Assembly: GCA_016271365.2 (NCBI GenBank)
Contig: CM057451.1
Coordinates: 371,959,501-372,023,500 of the forward strand
Direction of reading: 5' to 3'
Source: Neoceratodus forsteri
Lineage: Eukaryota > Chordata > Ceratodontiformes > Ceratodontidae
DNA length: 64,000 nucleotides
The notes under the pieces were generated by a model. The model did no database searches. It had not been told where the DNA came from and saw only the letters and a list, made by a program, of their open reading frames with translations. Below, piece after piece: positions 10,490 to 20,968 of the stretch (position 1 is the stretch's first letter; each line of letters opens with the position of its first letter). The position numbers and the translations under genes were made by a program.

Positions 10490-10594
10490 TTAGTGGCAAA
10501 CTGGAAAGTTCTAGTCGCCGTATGCTAGAATGCGATCGTGAGGCCGATGCTGGTGAGTCAATGGTGGAAAAAGAACTGGGGATTCTGGGGGACA

Positions 10595-12060
10595 TAAGGG
10601 GTCCAGGGCCTTAAGTGTCCCAGCCCACGTTGGCCTGGATGTGCCTCATCACCTCCATGAAGCTAGGGTCATCCGGAGGAGATTTTGGGTGTTCCTCCAT
10701 GCCCCCTAAATCCGGGTCGATGTCAGAGTCCGTATGGGAAGTGTCAGGAGTCCACATATGAATCTGAGGTCATAGAGGATGGGGACCTATGCAGTTTCCT
10801 CTTGCACCTTGTGTCCGGAGATGGAGAGCGGGAGGAACTGCTGGACCTGGTCCTCCTGCGTCTCTTATCCTTGTGTTTCTTAGGTGTTGGCTCCTTCACT
10901 ACCTCTTGGTCGGAAGGCTCAGAGGCGTCCGTCACGGGCACAGGAGTGGGCGTGGGAGGAGGTGCCCCTGCTGGGAGATCACGTTTTACCGTGTCCCACC
11001 AGTGGGGGAACAGCTCCTTCACCTGTGAAAGGTTCAATTTAGGGGAACCAGGTGCAGGGGGTGGAGGAGTACCAGAGCCTGTACCGGCGTCGGATCTGAA
11101 CCCGTCGCCGGTGTTGATGGGCACCAGTGTAGATCTAATGGGTGGCATCGGAGGGGCGTCTGCTCCCCGTCGTCAGGCTCCGTCAGGCGGACCGGCAACT
11201 GTGGCGATGGGGTCTCCAAACTGACGTCGGGAGTACTTTGACTGGCGGCAGGATAGCCTTCGCCAGAGTAGTGGTTGGGGAGGCCGAGGGCAGACAGTCC
11301 AGTGTCCGTTCGTCCTTGGAGCCAGATGGGCGTCCCTCAGAGGTGTAAGCCTTGGGACGGTCGGACTTTATGCTTCAAGAATTTCCCGACCGAGCGTCGG
11401 TCAGCCGTCGAAGGTGGGCACCCATCACAGTCCTTAGCTTTCGGCGGCAAGGATGAAGTCCAGCTGCCTGAAGACCCATAGGCCTTACTCGACTCCCGGG
11501 GGTCGGCCTTAGAAGAGGAGGCCAAGTGGGAGGAGTGCTTACCTGTGCCCGGCGAGAAAACCTTCGCGGTGGGTGGATGCACCTTCAGAGGTTGGAGGGC
11601 AGGCCCCAGAGACTTGACAAGGAGGATTCCGCGGGCGGTTTAAGGGTTGTGAGGGAGGAATCATGCCCAGATGACCCGGACATCGAGCCTGAGGACCAGG
11701 TCCTAGAGTGGGACCTCTCTTTCTCCTGATGTTCCCGGTGCTCGTGGGCGGGAGGATGATTGGAATCCCCCCGAGGACGAGGCCCATTCCACTGCGGCCA
11801 ATTTGGACTCCGCTAAAAAGGTGGACAGAGACTTCTGAGGCCTGACACGCGTTCGGGAGTTGAAGGCCTGACAATGGGGGCAGGCGTCGGTGTAGTGGTT
11901 GGCCCCAAGACAGAAGAGACATGTGAAATGGCCGTCCTTCGAGAGTATCTGTCGCCCACAGGAGCACTTGTTGACGTGCAACTTAGAGGAAGAGGACATA
12001 GATGCTGAAAAACTACTAAGAAATTCGGTGGAGAAGGAAGGAGAGCGATTGGTACTGCGA
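10595..12060 (-). pseudogene. DIRS-B gag-like ORF1, N-terminal two thirds
   Basis: Reading down from about 12060, the zinc cluster KCSCGRQ...H...CLFCLG..H...CPHCQAFNSR is followed by a Ser-rich stretch, then VKELFPHWWDTVKRDLP (about 10990), the basic RRRRTRSSSSSRSPSP stretch and VMRHIQANVGWDT at about 10620, where a stop and the DIRS-C boundary follow. These match the landmarks in DIRS-C gag. The C-terminal part with the LFG motif is absent. The protein is spread over three frames. Confidence 0.8.
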
Positions 12061-12084
12061 GCAGTAACCGAAGGCGAACTAACC

Positions 12085-12276
12085 CTGACATGTGGCGGAA
12101 GAACTGGAACGCGTGGGAACTCATCGCTATATATAGGGTGACGTCGGGGGTGGAGCCGTCGGCTGGGGTGTTCCCATGTCGGTACTGCTGGAAAAAAGAA
12201 TTGCCAGAGCCTGCCGCCAGGTGGCGTCAGTCCTAATTGTGTTACCTGCTGCAAGAGCTTCCTCTCGAAGTAAGAT
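12085..12276. repeat. DIRS-B right inverted terminal repeat (5' end of element)
   Basis: This is the inverted copy of 1921-2100. It ends with CCTAATTGTGTTACCTGCTG and CTCTCGAAGTAAGAT, after which DIRS-A sequence resumes. The second half of the internal complementary region at 2284-2331 is the exact inverse of this end. Confidence 0.87.
12128..12135 (-). promoter_or_regulatory. TATA-like box in DIRS-B right terminal repeat
   Basis: On the minus strand this reads TATATATA inside CACCCTATATATAGCG, upstream of the gag start and pointing into the element. It is the natural candidate for the sense promoter of DIRS-B. Confidence 0.5.
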
Positions 12277-13305
12277 CACATGTTTCGCTCCAAGGATGGT
12301 ATGATCTGGGACAGAATGACCATCCGAATGGTGCGATACCTGAGAAACCGATTCAGGTCGTGCAGATCTAGAATGGGGCGCCATCCGCTTGGGCACCAGG
12401 AAGTACCTGGAGACAAAGCCTGGGTATGCTGGAGAATCTGCCACTGGAGCTACTGCTTCCTTGAGGAGCTGAGCGATGTTGTCTCAGAGAGCCGACTGAG
12501 TATGGACGGATACTCTTTCCTCCCGAGGGGCACGGGCTCGGCTTGGAGGATGCTGCTCGAATTCCAGAGGCAGTCCCCGACAGACCACTCCCAAAACCCA
12601 CCTGTGTGTGGTAATAACGGACCAGGTGGAAAGAAAGTGGTGGAGCCGGCCTTCCATGGGAGGACCCAGAGCTGGAGTGACGGGAGAAGGGGTGGCAGCC
12701 CCAGCCTCGTCACTGAGCAGGCTTGGAGGAGGAGGATCCAGGACCTGAACCTCTGCCTCCTTTACGGGCCTGGGAGGGCGTGGGCTTGAGCCGGAGGTGC
12801 CAAGCTTGAGCCTGCTGCTGTTGCTGCTGCCCTCCTTGAAGGGAAGGTTGCTGTGCCACAGGGGAAAGTGCCGAAAAGGCTTCTTCTTCTGCTGTTTCTT
12901 GCCCGAAGAATCTTTAGCAGAAGTATCATCCAAGCTGGCACTGGACTGCTCAATACACTGAAGGTGACCAGGTACACCTGGGCCAAAAAGGTCGGTGCCC
13001 AGGAAAGGCACATCAGCTAATTTGTGCTGAGTATCTGCCGGAAAAGAGGAGAGTCTCAGCCAAGCCCTGCGACGAGAGGCAACTGCGGCTGCCATCGAGC
13101 GGGCACAAGAATCCCCAATGTCCAGGGCCATCTGAAGCTGCTGTTTGGCAACATCCCGGCCCTGATCCTGGACCTGCTTGACCGTGGTCTGCATGTCCGT
13201 GGGGAGGTGTGGGAGGACTTTATCCACAGACCCCAAGAGGGCATGGGAGAAGTGTGCCATGACGACGGCCGAACTTGCCTGATGAAGGCCTAAAGATGAG
13301 GCCAC
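12277..13305 (-). pseudogene. DIRS-A gag C-terminal part running into RT N-terminal part
   Basis: The open frame 13305-12484 (273 residues) starts in gag, with RRRAWLRLSSF and DVPFLGTDLFG (the gag C-terminal LFG motif), then a basic and proline-rich linker. It runs on into LHHFLSTWSVITTHRWVLG and VVCRGLPLEF, the conserved start of the DIRS reverse transcriptase. Below 12450 other frames give SRYFLVPK and PILDLHDLNRFL (fingers). Gag and pol are thus in one frame here, either by fusion or because the pol frame overlaps. Confidence 0.78.
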
Positions 13306-13522
13306 ATAGACCTTTCAAGCCGAATGATCCAAGAGTTTGGATTCTTTTTCGGGAGGTTGGTCAGTGTCGGCAGAACTGCCAGTATGCCTGAACACAGAGG
13401 TGGTCACCAAGCTCTCGGCCAAAGGGTGCTCCTGCTGAAGACCCCATGAGGGACCCTGGAGCACCGCCTTGCTTGCTGGCCATGCGGGCAGATGGAGCTG
13501 GACAGGAGGCAGGGTGCTGCCA

Positions 13523-13662
13523 ACAGCTTAATCTGGTTCAAGGCCAGTTGGCATGCATCTGTATCCCCCTCCCCCGGGTCGTGCCTGAAAATAGGCAGGA
13601 TTTGTCTAGTGCACTTACCCGGTCAACAAAAACTAAATAAAAATAAATATAAAATAAAAAGT
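13523..13662 (+). mobile_element. 5'-truncated SINE (Nin-like family) 3' end
   Basis: AACAGCTTAATCTGGTTCAA through AGTCAACAAA-like sequence and an A-rich tail (AAATAAAAATAAATATAAAA) match the 3' third of the SINE at 56345-56779 and the right half of the SINE split at 28407. The head is absent. No clear target duplication is seen. It interrupts DIRS-A gag. Confidence 0.8.
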
Positions 13663-15164
13663 TCCAAGGCCGGGCCAACTATGGCGTTGGCCACAGGAAA
13701 GACCTCCATCGGGGTATCCCCTCTCTTGAGGACGTCAGTGAGAGGGTACTCCACCTTTTTCAGGATAGGTTCCAGGGGCACCCCTGTAGATTCAGAGATG
13801 AGGCGTAGAATGCCCTGAAAGGACAAAGGACCGTCCTCCGTCTCTAACCCATCAGCCGATTCGTCATCCCCAGGATGAGAATGTAGGCCGGTCTCATCCC
13901 AATCCGAGCAATCCAGATGCAACGGTCGACCACCCAGGTCACCTTCGACCCACTGGGGGCGGTCTGGAGTGAGTGACCAAAAGACGCCAGGGAAGCCCGA
14001 TTTCTGGTCTATCTTCCTTAGAAGGAGCCCCTCCCACAGGCTGCTTTGGTGGTGGTTCCACCATGATCGGTGGAGAGACCAGTTTAAGCCAAACCGGAGG
14101 TTTCGCCGGCTCTGAGGGCAGGGTAGCCGACTTTATCGGCTCCGAAAGAGTCGGCTTCGGCCTAATGGCCGGGGTGGAAGCCGTGGTCAGCTTGTGCCCG
14201 CACAAAATCAGCTGTTGCCACATGAGGTCCTCATAGTGCAGGAGTTTCCGCCGCAGCCTCTCCTCATCCGAGGAGGACGAGGACTACCGATGGCATCACC
14301 TCTTTTTTAAGCGCTTGTGGTTCTTCCTCAGCCTGTCGGTCGAGGGGTTCCTAGACCTCGATCGAGATCGGAAGGGCTGATTCGGTCGCTTGGGAGACAC
14401 AGGTGGGACCAGTGATTTTCCAGGGTCGGGGCTCGACGGGATTACCAGCGGGCTGGGTCTCCTCGACGGGGGAAAAAAGGACCGGAGTCCGACTGAGAGA
14501 ACTGTCAACCAGATTCGGCGACAATGGGTCTATCAGGTCGATAATTATTTCAACCTCGTCGATCAACACTTTGGTCGACTGGACAGACAGCAAAGCCAGC
14601 GGCCGAAGAGGCAATTTTGACCGAAGTCAAGACTGCCAGTTCCTGGGTCTGAGATCTCTCCCGATCCCAAGAATGTCTTTGCCGAGACGAAGACAATCCC
14701 ATGTCCTTTTCCCACTTGCAGGACCAAGAGGAGTGCGTGCCCGCAGGACTCTCTCCCTTAGTCGGGAGAGACTGGCACAACTCTCAGAAAGAACCCGAGA
14801 AAGTGGAGCCCAGGTTGAGTGGAATGAAGACGCTCCGAGAGGAAGATTCCCCGGCACGAGCCACTTCCTCCTCGAAGGCTTGCATGCGTTCCAATTGCTC
14901 AGTGGATCCCGCAGCCGCGGAAACCGCCCATTGAGCCTCCTTTGATTTTACTGCAGGGTTCCGTTTTTCAGGTCTCCCCAACTTCAGGTGTGCGAGATGG
15001 TTGTCGAGGACGTTAGGGTGAAATGCAAGACAAAAATCGTACTTCGAGATGTCATGGTAGACATCCAGGCAATAGACACACGCGGTGTGGGGATTGGTGT
15101 GTGACATTTTCTGGCCGCATGAACAGCTGCAAAATCCATGCAAAGACTTTGCTTCCATAATCAA
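13663..15164 (-). pseudogene. DIRS-A gag-like ORF1, N-terminal part
   Basis: Starts at 15164 (MIMEAKSLHG). The N-terminal zinc cluster has CSCSCGQK, H, CVYCLD, H and D-FCLAF, the same spacing as in B, C and E, but the last CxxC is reduced to one Cys (DFCLAF). A basic stretch (RSRSRSRNPSTDRLRKNHK near 14350) and a proline-rich part (14220-13940) follow. Several stops and shifts are present. Confidence 0.72.
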
Positions 15165-15300
15165 AGATAAACAGTCGTGATCGCTAATGCGAACTAGACG
15201 GATTTTTGGAATAACCGAAGGTTTTGAAGCCAGGGCCTACAAATGTGGGAGCACAAAGGAGGCAACCTGAATCTTCCAGTGGAAAGGAAGATCTGGTGTC

Positions 15301-16195
15301 CCCCTTCCCACTCCCACCACTGTGAACTCTATCACTCTCTAACCTTCCTCCCACTATCTCACAGACGCATCTCTCACTGTGCCAAACTAACCTCCAAATT
15401 CTGGTTCCGGGGGGCTCCCCTCCTATCTCTCATCCTCTCTCTCTCCACTCCACCTCCCACTTTCTCAGATCAAATGACACCAGCACCTTGACAGTCCCTC
15501 GCCGCTCCACCCTCATCGGTTAGACTGGTTTCACCCATCGTTTCCCTAAAATCTGTAATTCCCTCCTCCCTGAAATACGACACTCCTCCTCCTCCAACTC
15601 CTCCCTTACCTCTGCCCTACACAATTACCTTTCCCTCAGCTGTTCCTGCTTTAACCCTTTTAATACCTATCCCCAGTTTCTGCCTTCCTACCATGCCCCC
15701 CCACCCGCAGGATTCTCAACATCCTGAAAGGAAATCAGGTAATGTCTACCCCTTCTCCTCATATTCAGTTCCTGCCTCTCCCCCTCTCTTCTCCACCTGG
15801 CCTTCTGGGTCACCAGTGTGCACAACCTAACCCCAACCTTTTTACTCCAACAGCACTTGCGTACTACCTCGAGCCTGCTCCTGGTACACTCATGCACTAT
15901 AAATGGTTCTATCGCATTATTACTGTTTTGTATGTTTATATGTTCTTTTGTATAGTTTTGGACATGTACTGTAATTTACCCAATGTTCCACTACTGTTTA
16001 TTGTACAATACCTTGTGTTCCTACTGTTGCACAATCTTACAATGTTGTATTGTGTGTACTACCCACGTACTATTGTAACTGATCATCCTTCACAATCCTA
16101 TGTAACCCCTCTCCCCAGGCTGCACCGTGAGACGAGCAACTTGTTGTTCAGCATACCCTCCTGGTGAAACATTTCAATAAATAAATAAATAAAAT
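15301..16195 (+). mobile_element. LINE 3' end, 5'-truncated, with (AATA)n tail
   Basis: A pyrimidine-rich stretch of degraded coding sequence (15301-15700), of the kind found at the C-terminus of L2/Rex-type LINEs, is followed by an AT-rich 3' UTR and ends CAATAAATAAATAAATAAAA at about 16195. The class is uncertain because no catalytic motif remains. It lies against the 5' end of DIRS-A. Confidence 0.5.
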
Positions 16196-16334
16196 GGGGT
16201 GGAGCCGAGGGTTATACCACCCGGGTGGGTGGGAGGAGCCAGCTTGAAGACTTCCGGCTATTTTTAAAGGGGAAAGGGACATGCCAATAAGTGTGGATTA
16301 TCAACATATCCACGATCTCAGAAGTAACTTTTTT
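16196..16334. other. Unassigned stretch, possibly remnant of a DIRS terminal repeat
   Basis: GGGTGGAGCCG and a TATTTTTAAAGGGG stretch resemble the terminal-repeat neighbourhood of DIRS-B, so this may be the lost end of DIRS-A or the outer left arm of DIRS-G. No inverted partner is clear. Confidence 0.25.
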
Positions 16335-16409
16335 CTCACCCTAGGAATACTCCAATATTCCTAACGCTTCTGCAGACTAAAAAGCAGTATCTTTGGAGGT
16401 GGGAAGAAC

Positions 16410-17460
16410 CTATTTTGGAAACAGGCTCTGCAGGACAGCTGTACCAAACCTGGCATCAGCCCTAGCCTGCATATCCAAGCTATAATGCTTGACAAACGTG
16501 TGTACTGTTCGCCAGGTCGCTGCTTTGCAAATATCCACCAAGGGGACATCCCTCGCAGCTGACAGTGTGGCAGCTGTACCCCTTGTGGAGTGGGCTCTAA
16601 GCCCTTCTGGGGCTCCCATGCCCAACTTTGAACAGTAAAACTGAATACACTGGACAATCCAATGAGATATGGACCTTTTAGATGCTGGATTTCCCTTTCC
16701 CACATCCCCATACGTGAGGAAAAGCTGTGTCTTGTCCTGCATATGGGGCTTCGTGGCTGTCATGTAGTAGCTCAAAGCTCTCTTGACATTCAGGCTATGC
16801 AGCCTACGTTCATCAGAAGAAGAATGGTCAGTGAAGAACACTGGCAAAGTGACAGACTGGTTCAAATGAAAATCTGAAACCACTTTCAGAAGGAATTTCC
16901 TATTTGTGTGAAGGACCACCTTATCCCTGTGGAAGGAGATATAGTCCTTCTCAGTGCATAAAGCCTGAAGCTCACTAATCCTTCTAGCTGAAGTAATGGC
17001 CACTAGAAACACTGCTTTCCATGTGACATACTTCAAGGGTGCTGAAAACATAGGCTCAAAGGGAGGAGCCATAAGTTGAGCAATGCAGATATTAAGATTC
17101 CAAGCTGGCACCAGTTTCCTCACTGGTGGGTACAGATGAGAAAGGCCCTTGAAGAATCTTTTAAAAATGGGGTTTGATGCCAAAGAAAAGAGTTTTGCCT
17201 ACAGAGGCATAAGCAGAGACGGAAGCCAAATGAATCTTCAATGTAGAAGGCTGTAAGCCTGAAGAATGTAAATGGAACAGGTAGTCCAGTACCAATGGCA
17301 CTCCTGCCTGTGCTGGCACTATATCTCCACTAGAGCACCAAATAGAAAACCTTTTCCACTTTGCAGCATAGGTTTTCTTAGTGGAGGATTTCCTGTATCC
17401 ATGTAAAACATCCATAACTGGTTCAGAAAGATGTAAACTAGCATATTCTAGGTCCTCAAG
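16410..17460 (-). CDS. DIRS-G tyrosine recombinase (long open frame)
   Basis: The frame 17183-16410 (257 residues) is uninterrupted and holds the whole catalytic domain: SARRISELQAL (first Arg), then LLKVVSDFHLNQSV, RAHSTRGTAATL (His-x-x-Arg), KAATWRTVHTF (Trp) and KHYSLDMQAR (nucleophile Tyr), ending ...VLQSLFPK. The core-binding domain (AAKWKRFSIWC, HLASVSAYAS) is in the frame 17841-17161, one shift away. This is the least damaged recombinase in the window, and its element has lost most other genes. Confidence 0.87.
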
Positions 17461-17990
17461 AGCCAAGCTTCGAGTCTGAGTGACTTGAGGTTTGGGTACA
17501 GGAGCCTTCCCCAGTTGGAGGTCAGAAGATTGTGCCTCCTGGGAAGGTGCATCGGTTTGTCCACTGACATGGATAGCAATAGGGGGTACCATGGCTGTCT
17601 GGCCCAGTCTGGGGCTATCAGAATCATTGTTGCTAGCTGAAACCTTAAGTTTCAACAGTACTCTATCCACCAGAGGAAATGCATACAGGAATTTCCCTGA
17701 CCGATCCAGAATAAGGACATCCAGAGGAACTGACCCCACTACTGGAGGCCTGCAACAGAACTGTGGCAAGCGGTGACTCTGATGAGAGGCAAAGAGATGT
17801 ATTTCTGGAGTGCCCCACCTCCTGAATAAGGTCTGCACCACTTGCTTGTTCAGAGACCATTCATAATGGGCCTGACTGATTCAGTTCAGGGCATCTGTCA
17901 GAACATTGTCTTTATCTGGCAGGTGAATGGCCTGCAGTGAGGATCCCAGTGAGTAAGCTATGGTCCAAATTTGCACAGTCTCAGGAACCG
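17461..17990 (-). pseudogene. DIRS-G RNase H tail and methyltransferase-like segment
   Basis: The frame 17841-17161 begins with LFRRWGTPEIHLFASHQSHR and continues with LDVLILDRSGKFLYAFPLVD, matching the ELDLFxSxxN and YAFPPF landmarks of DIRS-B and C. RNase H proper is largely lost above 17900 (only an NQxx...DALN-like remnant at 17880). Confidence 0.7.
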
Positions 17991-18515
17991 ATCAGAGAAA
18001 CACAGCTGAACCGGGAACTGATAAGAATCGAACCGGGATTAGCAGTTCAGTAACCGAAGTTATTGGTTAACAAAACAATTTTAAAACTTACTGACAGATA
18101 ACAGTAAATAAATGGGGGATAAAACCCCAAAAACTAACTAAAAGAGCCTCGGTTCCTCAGCGGTTACCCTGAACCGTGAGAAACAGAGAAAAAAACCCCA
18201 CAAAACTAAATAAGCTAACGGTTAATAAAATAACACTGATAAGAGGCAGCAAATGAAAATAAATATATAATACTTAAGTATTTGTTATTATTTTAGGCTT
18301 CTCTGATAAGATGAGGAGGAAATCTCCGAGTGTCTGGTCTTGACAGGCGGAGAGAAATCGGAGGGCTAGAATGTAGGCAGTTGATAGGTGGCAGCATTTG
18401 AAAAGTGTCTCATGCCAATGATTCCATCATTTGCATAGCATTCCATCTCCGGGCGGATCTGAACTTAAAGGTATACTGCAGAAGAGTTAGGAATATTGGA
18501 GTATTCCTGGGGCGA

Positions 18516-18849
18516 GAAGATTCCAGGAATCTTCCAGTTTTATTTGGAGGCAAAATATTCCAGTTTCACCAACGTTTGAGAATTTTACAAATATTTGAAT
18601 TTCGTTTTTTTCTCAAAAAAGAAAAAGAAAAAAAAATGGCCACCACATTTGGCATAACAACAACCCTGTAGTCCTGGCAAGTTCGAAAAAAAAAAAAAGA
18701 GTTTTCTCTCAAAAAAACCCACAAAAAAACAAACACGATGTGCAGCACAGGAGGTACCTAGAAAAGTAGATTTGACAGGTACGCTAATATTTTGTTATTA
18801 ATTACGACTCACACCAGCTTATTGGAAAAACAATTTTCATTGCACTGCT
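18516..18849. other. AT-rich stretch without a gene
   Basis: Short A- and T-runs and a local GATTCCAGGAATC palindrome at about 18519-18531. No coding or repeat family recognised. Confidence 0.5.
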
Positions 18850-19020
18850 GCATTAAGTAAGCATTAAGACATGACAGGGTGTGCATTATGGTGAAATAAT
18901 TACATGCCTCATGTGCGTTATTAGGCACAAAGCACAGCCAAGCGCCGCTAAATACACCCGAGAAGTACAATTATTTCACCATAATGGCACACCCTGGAGT
19001 CTCTTATTGCGCTTATAAAA
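18850..19020. mobile_element. Short foldback (MITE-like) element
   Basis: CAGGGTGTGCATTATGGTG (18875-18893) with AAATAATT pairs with AATTATTTCACCATAATGG then CACACCCTG ending at about 18995. Weaker pairing extends outward (TAAGCATTAAGACA against TCTCTTATTGCGCTTA). The roughly 60-base centre is unpaired. The CAGGG start is hAT-like, but I see no convincing 8 bp target duplication. Confidence 0.6.
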
Positions 19021-19333
19021 TGGCATTTAAATATCTGACTTAAAATGATTGAAAATAGAAAGAAAATATTCTAAAGAGATAACATTTTGGACCTTTCATT
19101 TAGATATGCATCCATTTTAACTCTAAATGCAAAAAATAATCCATATTCTAGTAAGGGGGTAGCTAAAAGCAATAAAACAATGAAAACCATGTATGGCACA
19201 CATTTTTCTAAGAAAAAACATGTTGTCTTGCACTTCAAATCAATACAAGTACTGTATTTTAATGGAAATGTGTTCAAAACTTTGAACCTGCCAGGTTGCT
19301 TTTTTGGGAGGGGGTGGTAGATTTCACCTGAAA
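19021..19333. other. AT-rich stretch without a gene
   Basis: A non-coding stretch rich in A and T, with no tandem or inverted structure that I can support. Confidence 0.5.
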
Positions 19334-20870
19334 ATCAATCTATCAATCTTTACTTTACCAGGCGAAGCACCACTGAGCGAGTTCATTTGCAAGGTGGGCC
19401 TGGACAAAAAGGTAAACCATAACAAAGGAAAAAGACGGGTGTACAAACAAGGAATACAATGTAGAAGAGGACATAAAACATAGTACAGCATTAGGCAAGG
19501 TCTATGCAGTCAAATACGCAAGAGGCTAAGAAAAAAATATTGTCATACATTATTATACAGTATTTACATGAACTGTTCATGAAAAGGGGTAGGAGGGGTG
19601 ATAGGGAGAAGAAGTGAAACAGGGAATCACAAGGCCTGGGGACTGATGTCCGACACTTATTTCACTGGCCTCCGGGGCAGTTACAGGATTCTATAAAGGA
19701 ATGAGAGAATAGCTTTTTGAAGGAGGAGGAGAAGATTGTTGGGGCAGCCAGCTTCAGAGTTTTTTGTAATTTGTTCCATAGGTGAGGGAGCACATAGCTT
19801 AGAGATGCTTTACCAAAACATGAATTAACTTTAGGAATGTATAAGGAGATAAATGAGAGGCTGCGTAAGGAGTAATTGTCTACAGCATACAGGGACAAGC
19901 AGTCAGAGGTATACTGGGGAAGCTTATGTGTGATAGCTCTAAAAGTCCAAAAGGTGGCATTTCTTTGCCTTCTGAACTTGAGGGATGTCCAACCTACTGT
20001 AGCATACAGAGAGCAGTGGTGGGTGAGGTATGGTTGACCAGAGATAAATCTCAAAACTCAGTGATGGAGCGAGTCAAGTTTAGAGAGTGCGGAGCCAGAG
20101 CCTTGGCTATAGAGGAAGTCGGCATAGTCCAATAAGGATGGAAAGGTGGTTTGGACCAGTCTTTTTTTGGCATCGTGGGATAGGAGATGCTTGATCCGGA
20201 AGAACAGGCCCAGTCTCTGCCTTAGCTTCTTTGCTAGTTCCTCAGTATGGTCAGAGAATGTAAGCTTGTGGTCTATCCAAAGCCCCAGATATTTAAATTT
20301 TGTCACATATTCAATAGGTTCTCCCAGAAGCAAAAGAATCTGAGGAGTTCAGCTATATAGGGAAGGTTTCTGACCTATGGCAGAAGGTGAGAAAAGTATG
20401 GCCTTCGTTTTTTTTTTTTGCATTTAGAAGTAGTTTTTGGCACAATAAGTTTAACTGCAGCTGATTAATGTCTCCTGTAGGTCCATACAGGCCTGCTCCG
20501 GGGTAGACCCAGCAATATATATGACCGTATCATCAGCGAAGAGATGAATGTCGGCTGCTTTGATTCCAGAGTCAATGTTGTTAATATAAAGAGTAAAGAG
20601 CAGTGGTCCTAAAATAGACCCTTGAGGCACACCTCTTTGGAGCAATTTTAGGGAAGAGAGATCCCCTTGGGCTTTAACCTGTTGGAATCTCCCAGAGAGG
20701 TAACCACTGAACCATTTCAAGGCAGAAGAGTCTAGGCCAATGCTTTGAAGAGTGTCCAACAGCAGGCCATGGTCCACTGTATCGAATGCCTTGCAAAGAT
20801 CAATTTCCATATACAAGTCAAATGTATATGATTTTATAAACTTCAAGAATGTATCCAAGCAGTTTGGTTC
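19334..20870 (-). mobile_element. L2/CR1-superfamily LINE, 5'-truncated, minus strand
   Basis: The 3' end is a short tandem tail (GATTGATAGATTGATT on the minus strand at about 19334-19349), typical of L2/CR1-type LINEs. It contains the RT palm and C-terminal part of ORF2 and nothing 5' of motif A. Confidence 0.8.
19662..20858 (-). pseudogene. L2-like LINE ORF2: reverse transcriptase palm to C-terminus
   Basis: The frame 20858-20451 shows EIDLCKAFDTVDHGLLLD (motif A), LLQRGVPQGSILGPLLF (motif B) and IHLFADDTVIYI (catalytic FADD). The frame 20333-20058 shows KYLGLWIDHKLTFSDH (thumb) and the frame 20054-19662 the C-terminal region with YATVGWTSLKFRRQR. A frameshift or stop separates each piece. 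The family is the jockey-superfamily L2/CR1 group. I cannot choose a clade more finely without alignment. Confidence 0.82.
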
Positions 20871-20968
20871 TGCCTATGTTACTGTTTTCCCACCTTTTTT
20901 CTTCGTTTATAAAGTATTATAGTGTATGGTCATGCCCTATTGTACATTGATTACAATGGAAACCACAG

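Larger units (their letters stand above)
4746..10594 (-). mobile_element. DIRS-C, DIRS1-like retrotransposon nested in DIRS-B
   Basis: This is the most complete DIRS copy in the window. From right to left it has gag (10489-8290), RT (8280-7406), RNase H and methyltransferase-like segment (7372-6290), tyrosine recombinase (to 5173), internal complementary region (5105-5222) and left terminal repeat (4746-4990). The right terminal repeat is cut: AAGAACTGGGGATTCTGGGG at 10570-10589 pairs with the left repeat, but similarity ends near 10594 and DIRS-B gag follows. The outer right end predicted by the internal complementary region is not present. Confidence 0.9.
1890..12276 (-). mobile_element. 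DIRS-B, DIRS1-like retrotransposon inserted in DIRS-A and itself split by DIRS-C
   Basis: The left end (TACAGTTACATAAGAACTT at 1890) and right end (CGAAGTAAGAT finishing at 12276) are outer arms of inverted terminal repeats, and an internal complementary region at 2225-2331 matches the reverse complement of both ends. Between them the minus strand carries gag (12060-10595), RT C-terminal part, RNase H and recombinase (4745-2413). The gag C-terminal part and RT N-terminal part are missing, apparently lost when or after DIRS-C inserted at 4746. The flanks show no obvious target duplication, as expected for recombinase-mediated integration. Confidence 0.88.
12277..15300 (-). mobile_element. DIRS-A, 5' part, right segment
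   Basis: RT fingers (12277-12600) and gag (12600-15164) of the element whose other part is at 1-1889. It contains a SINE 3' fragment at 13523-13662. No right terminus like those of B or C is seen. Similarity to DIRS ends fades near 15300, where a LINE 3' end begins, so the 5' terminal repeat has been lost or lies partly at 16196-16334. Confidence 0.82.
16335..18515 (-). mobile_element. DIRS-G, internally deleted DIRS1-like element
   Basis: A 33-base inverted pair frames it: TAGGAATACTCCAATATTCC at 16344-16363 and GGAATATTGGAGTATTCC at 18491-18508, each next to CTGCAGAAG. The minus strand carries a recombinase and the RNase H tail (17990-16410). The stretch 18000-18475 holds AT-rich sequence without recognised coding. 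Gag and most of pol are missing, so this is a 2.2 kb deletion derivative. The left copy next to the recombinase is probably the internal complementary region rather than the outer terminus. Confidence 0.7.
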
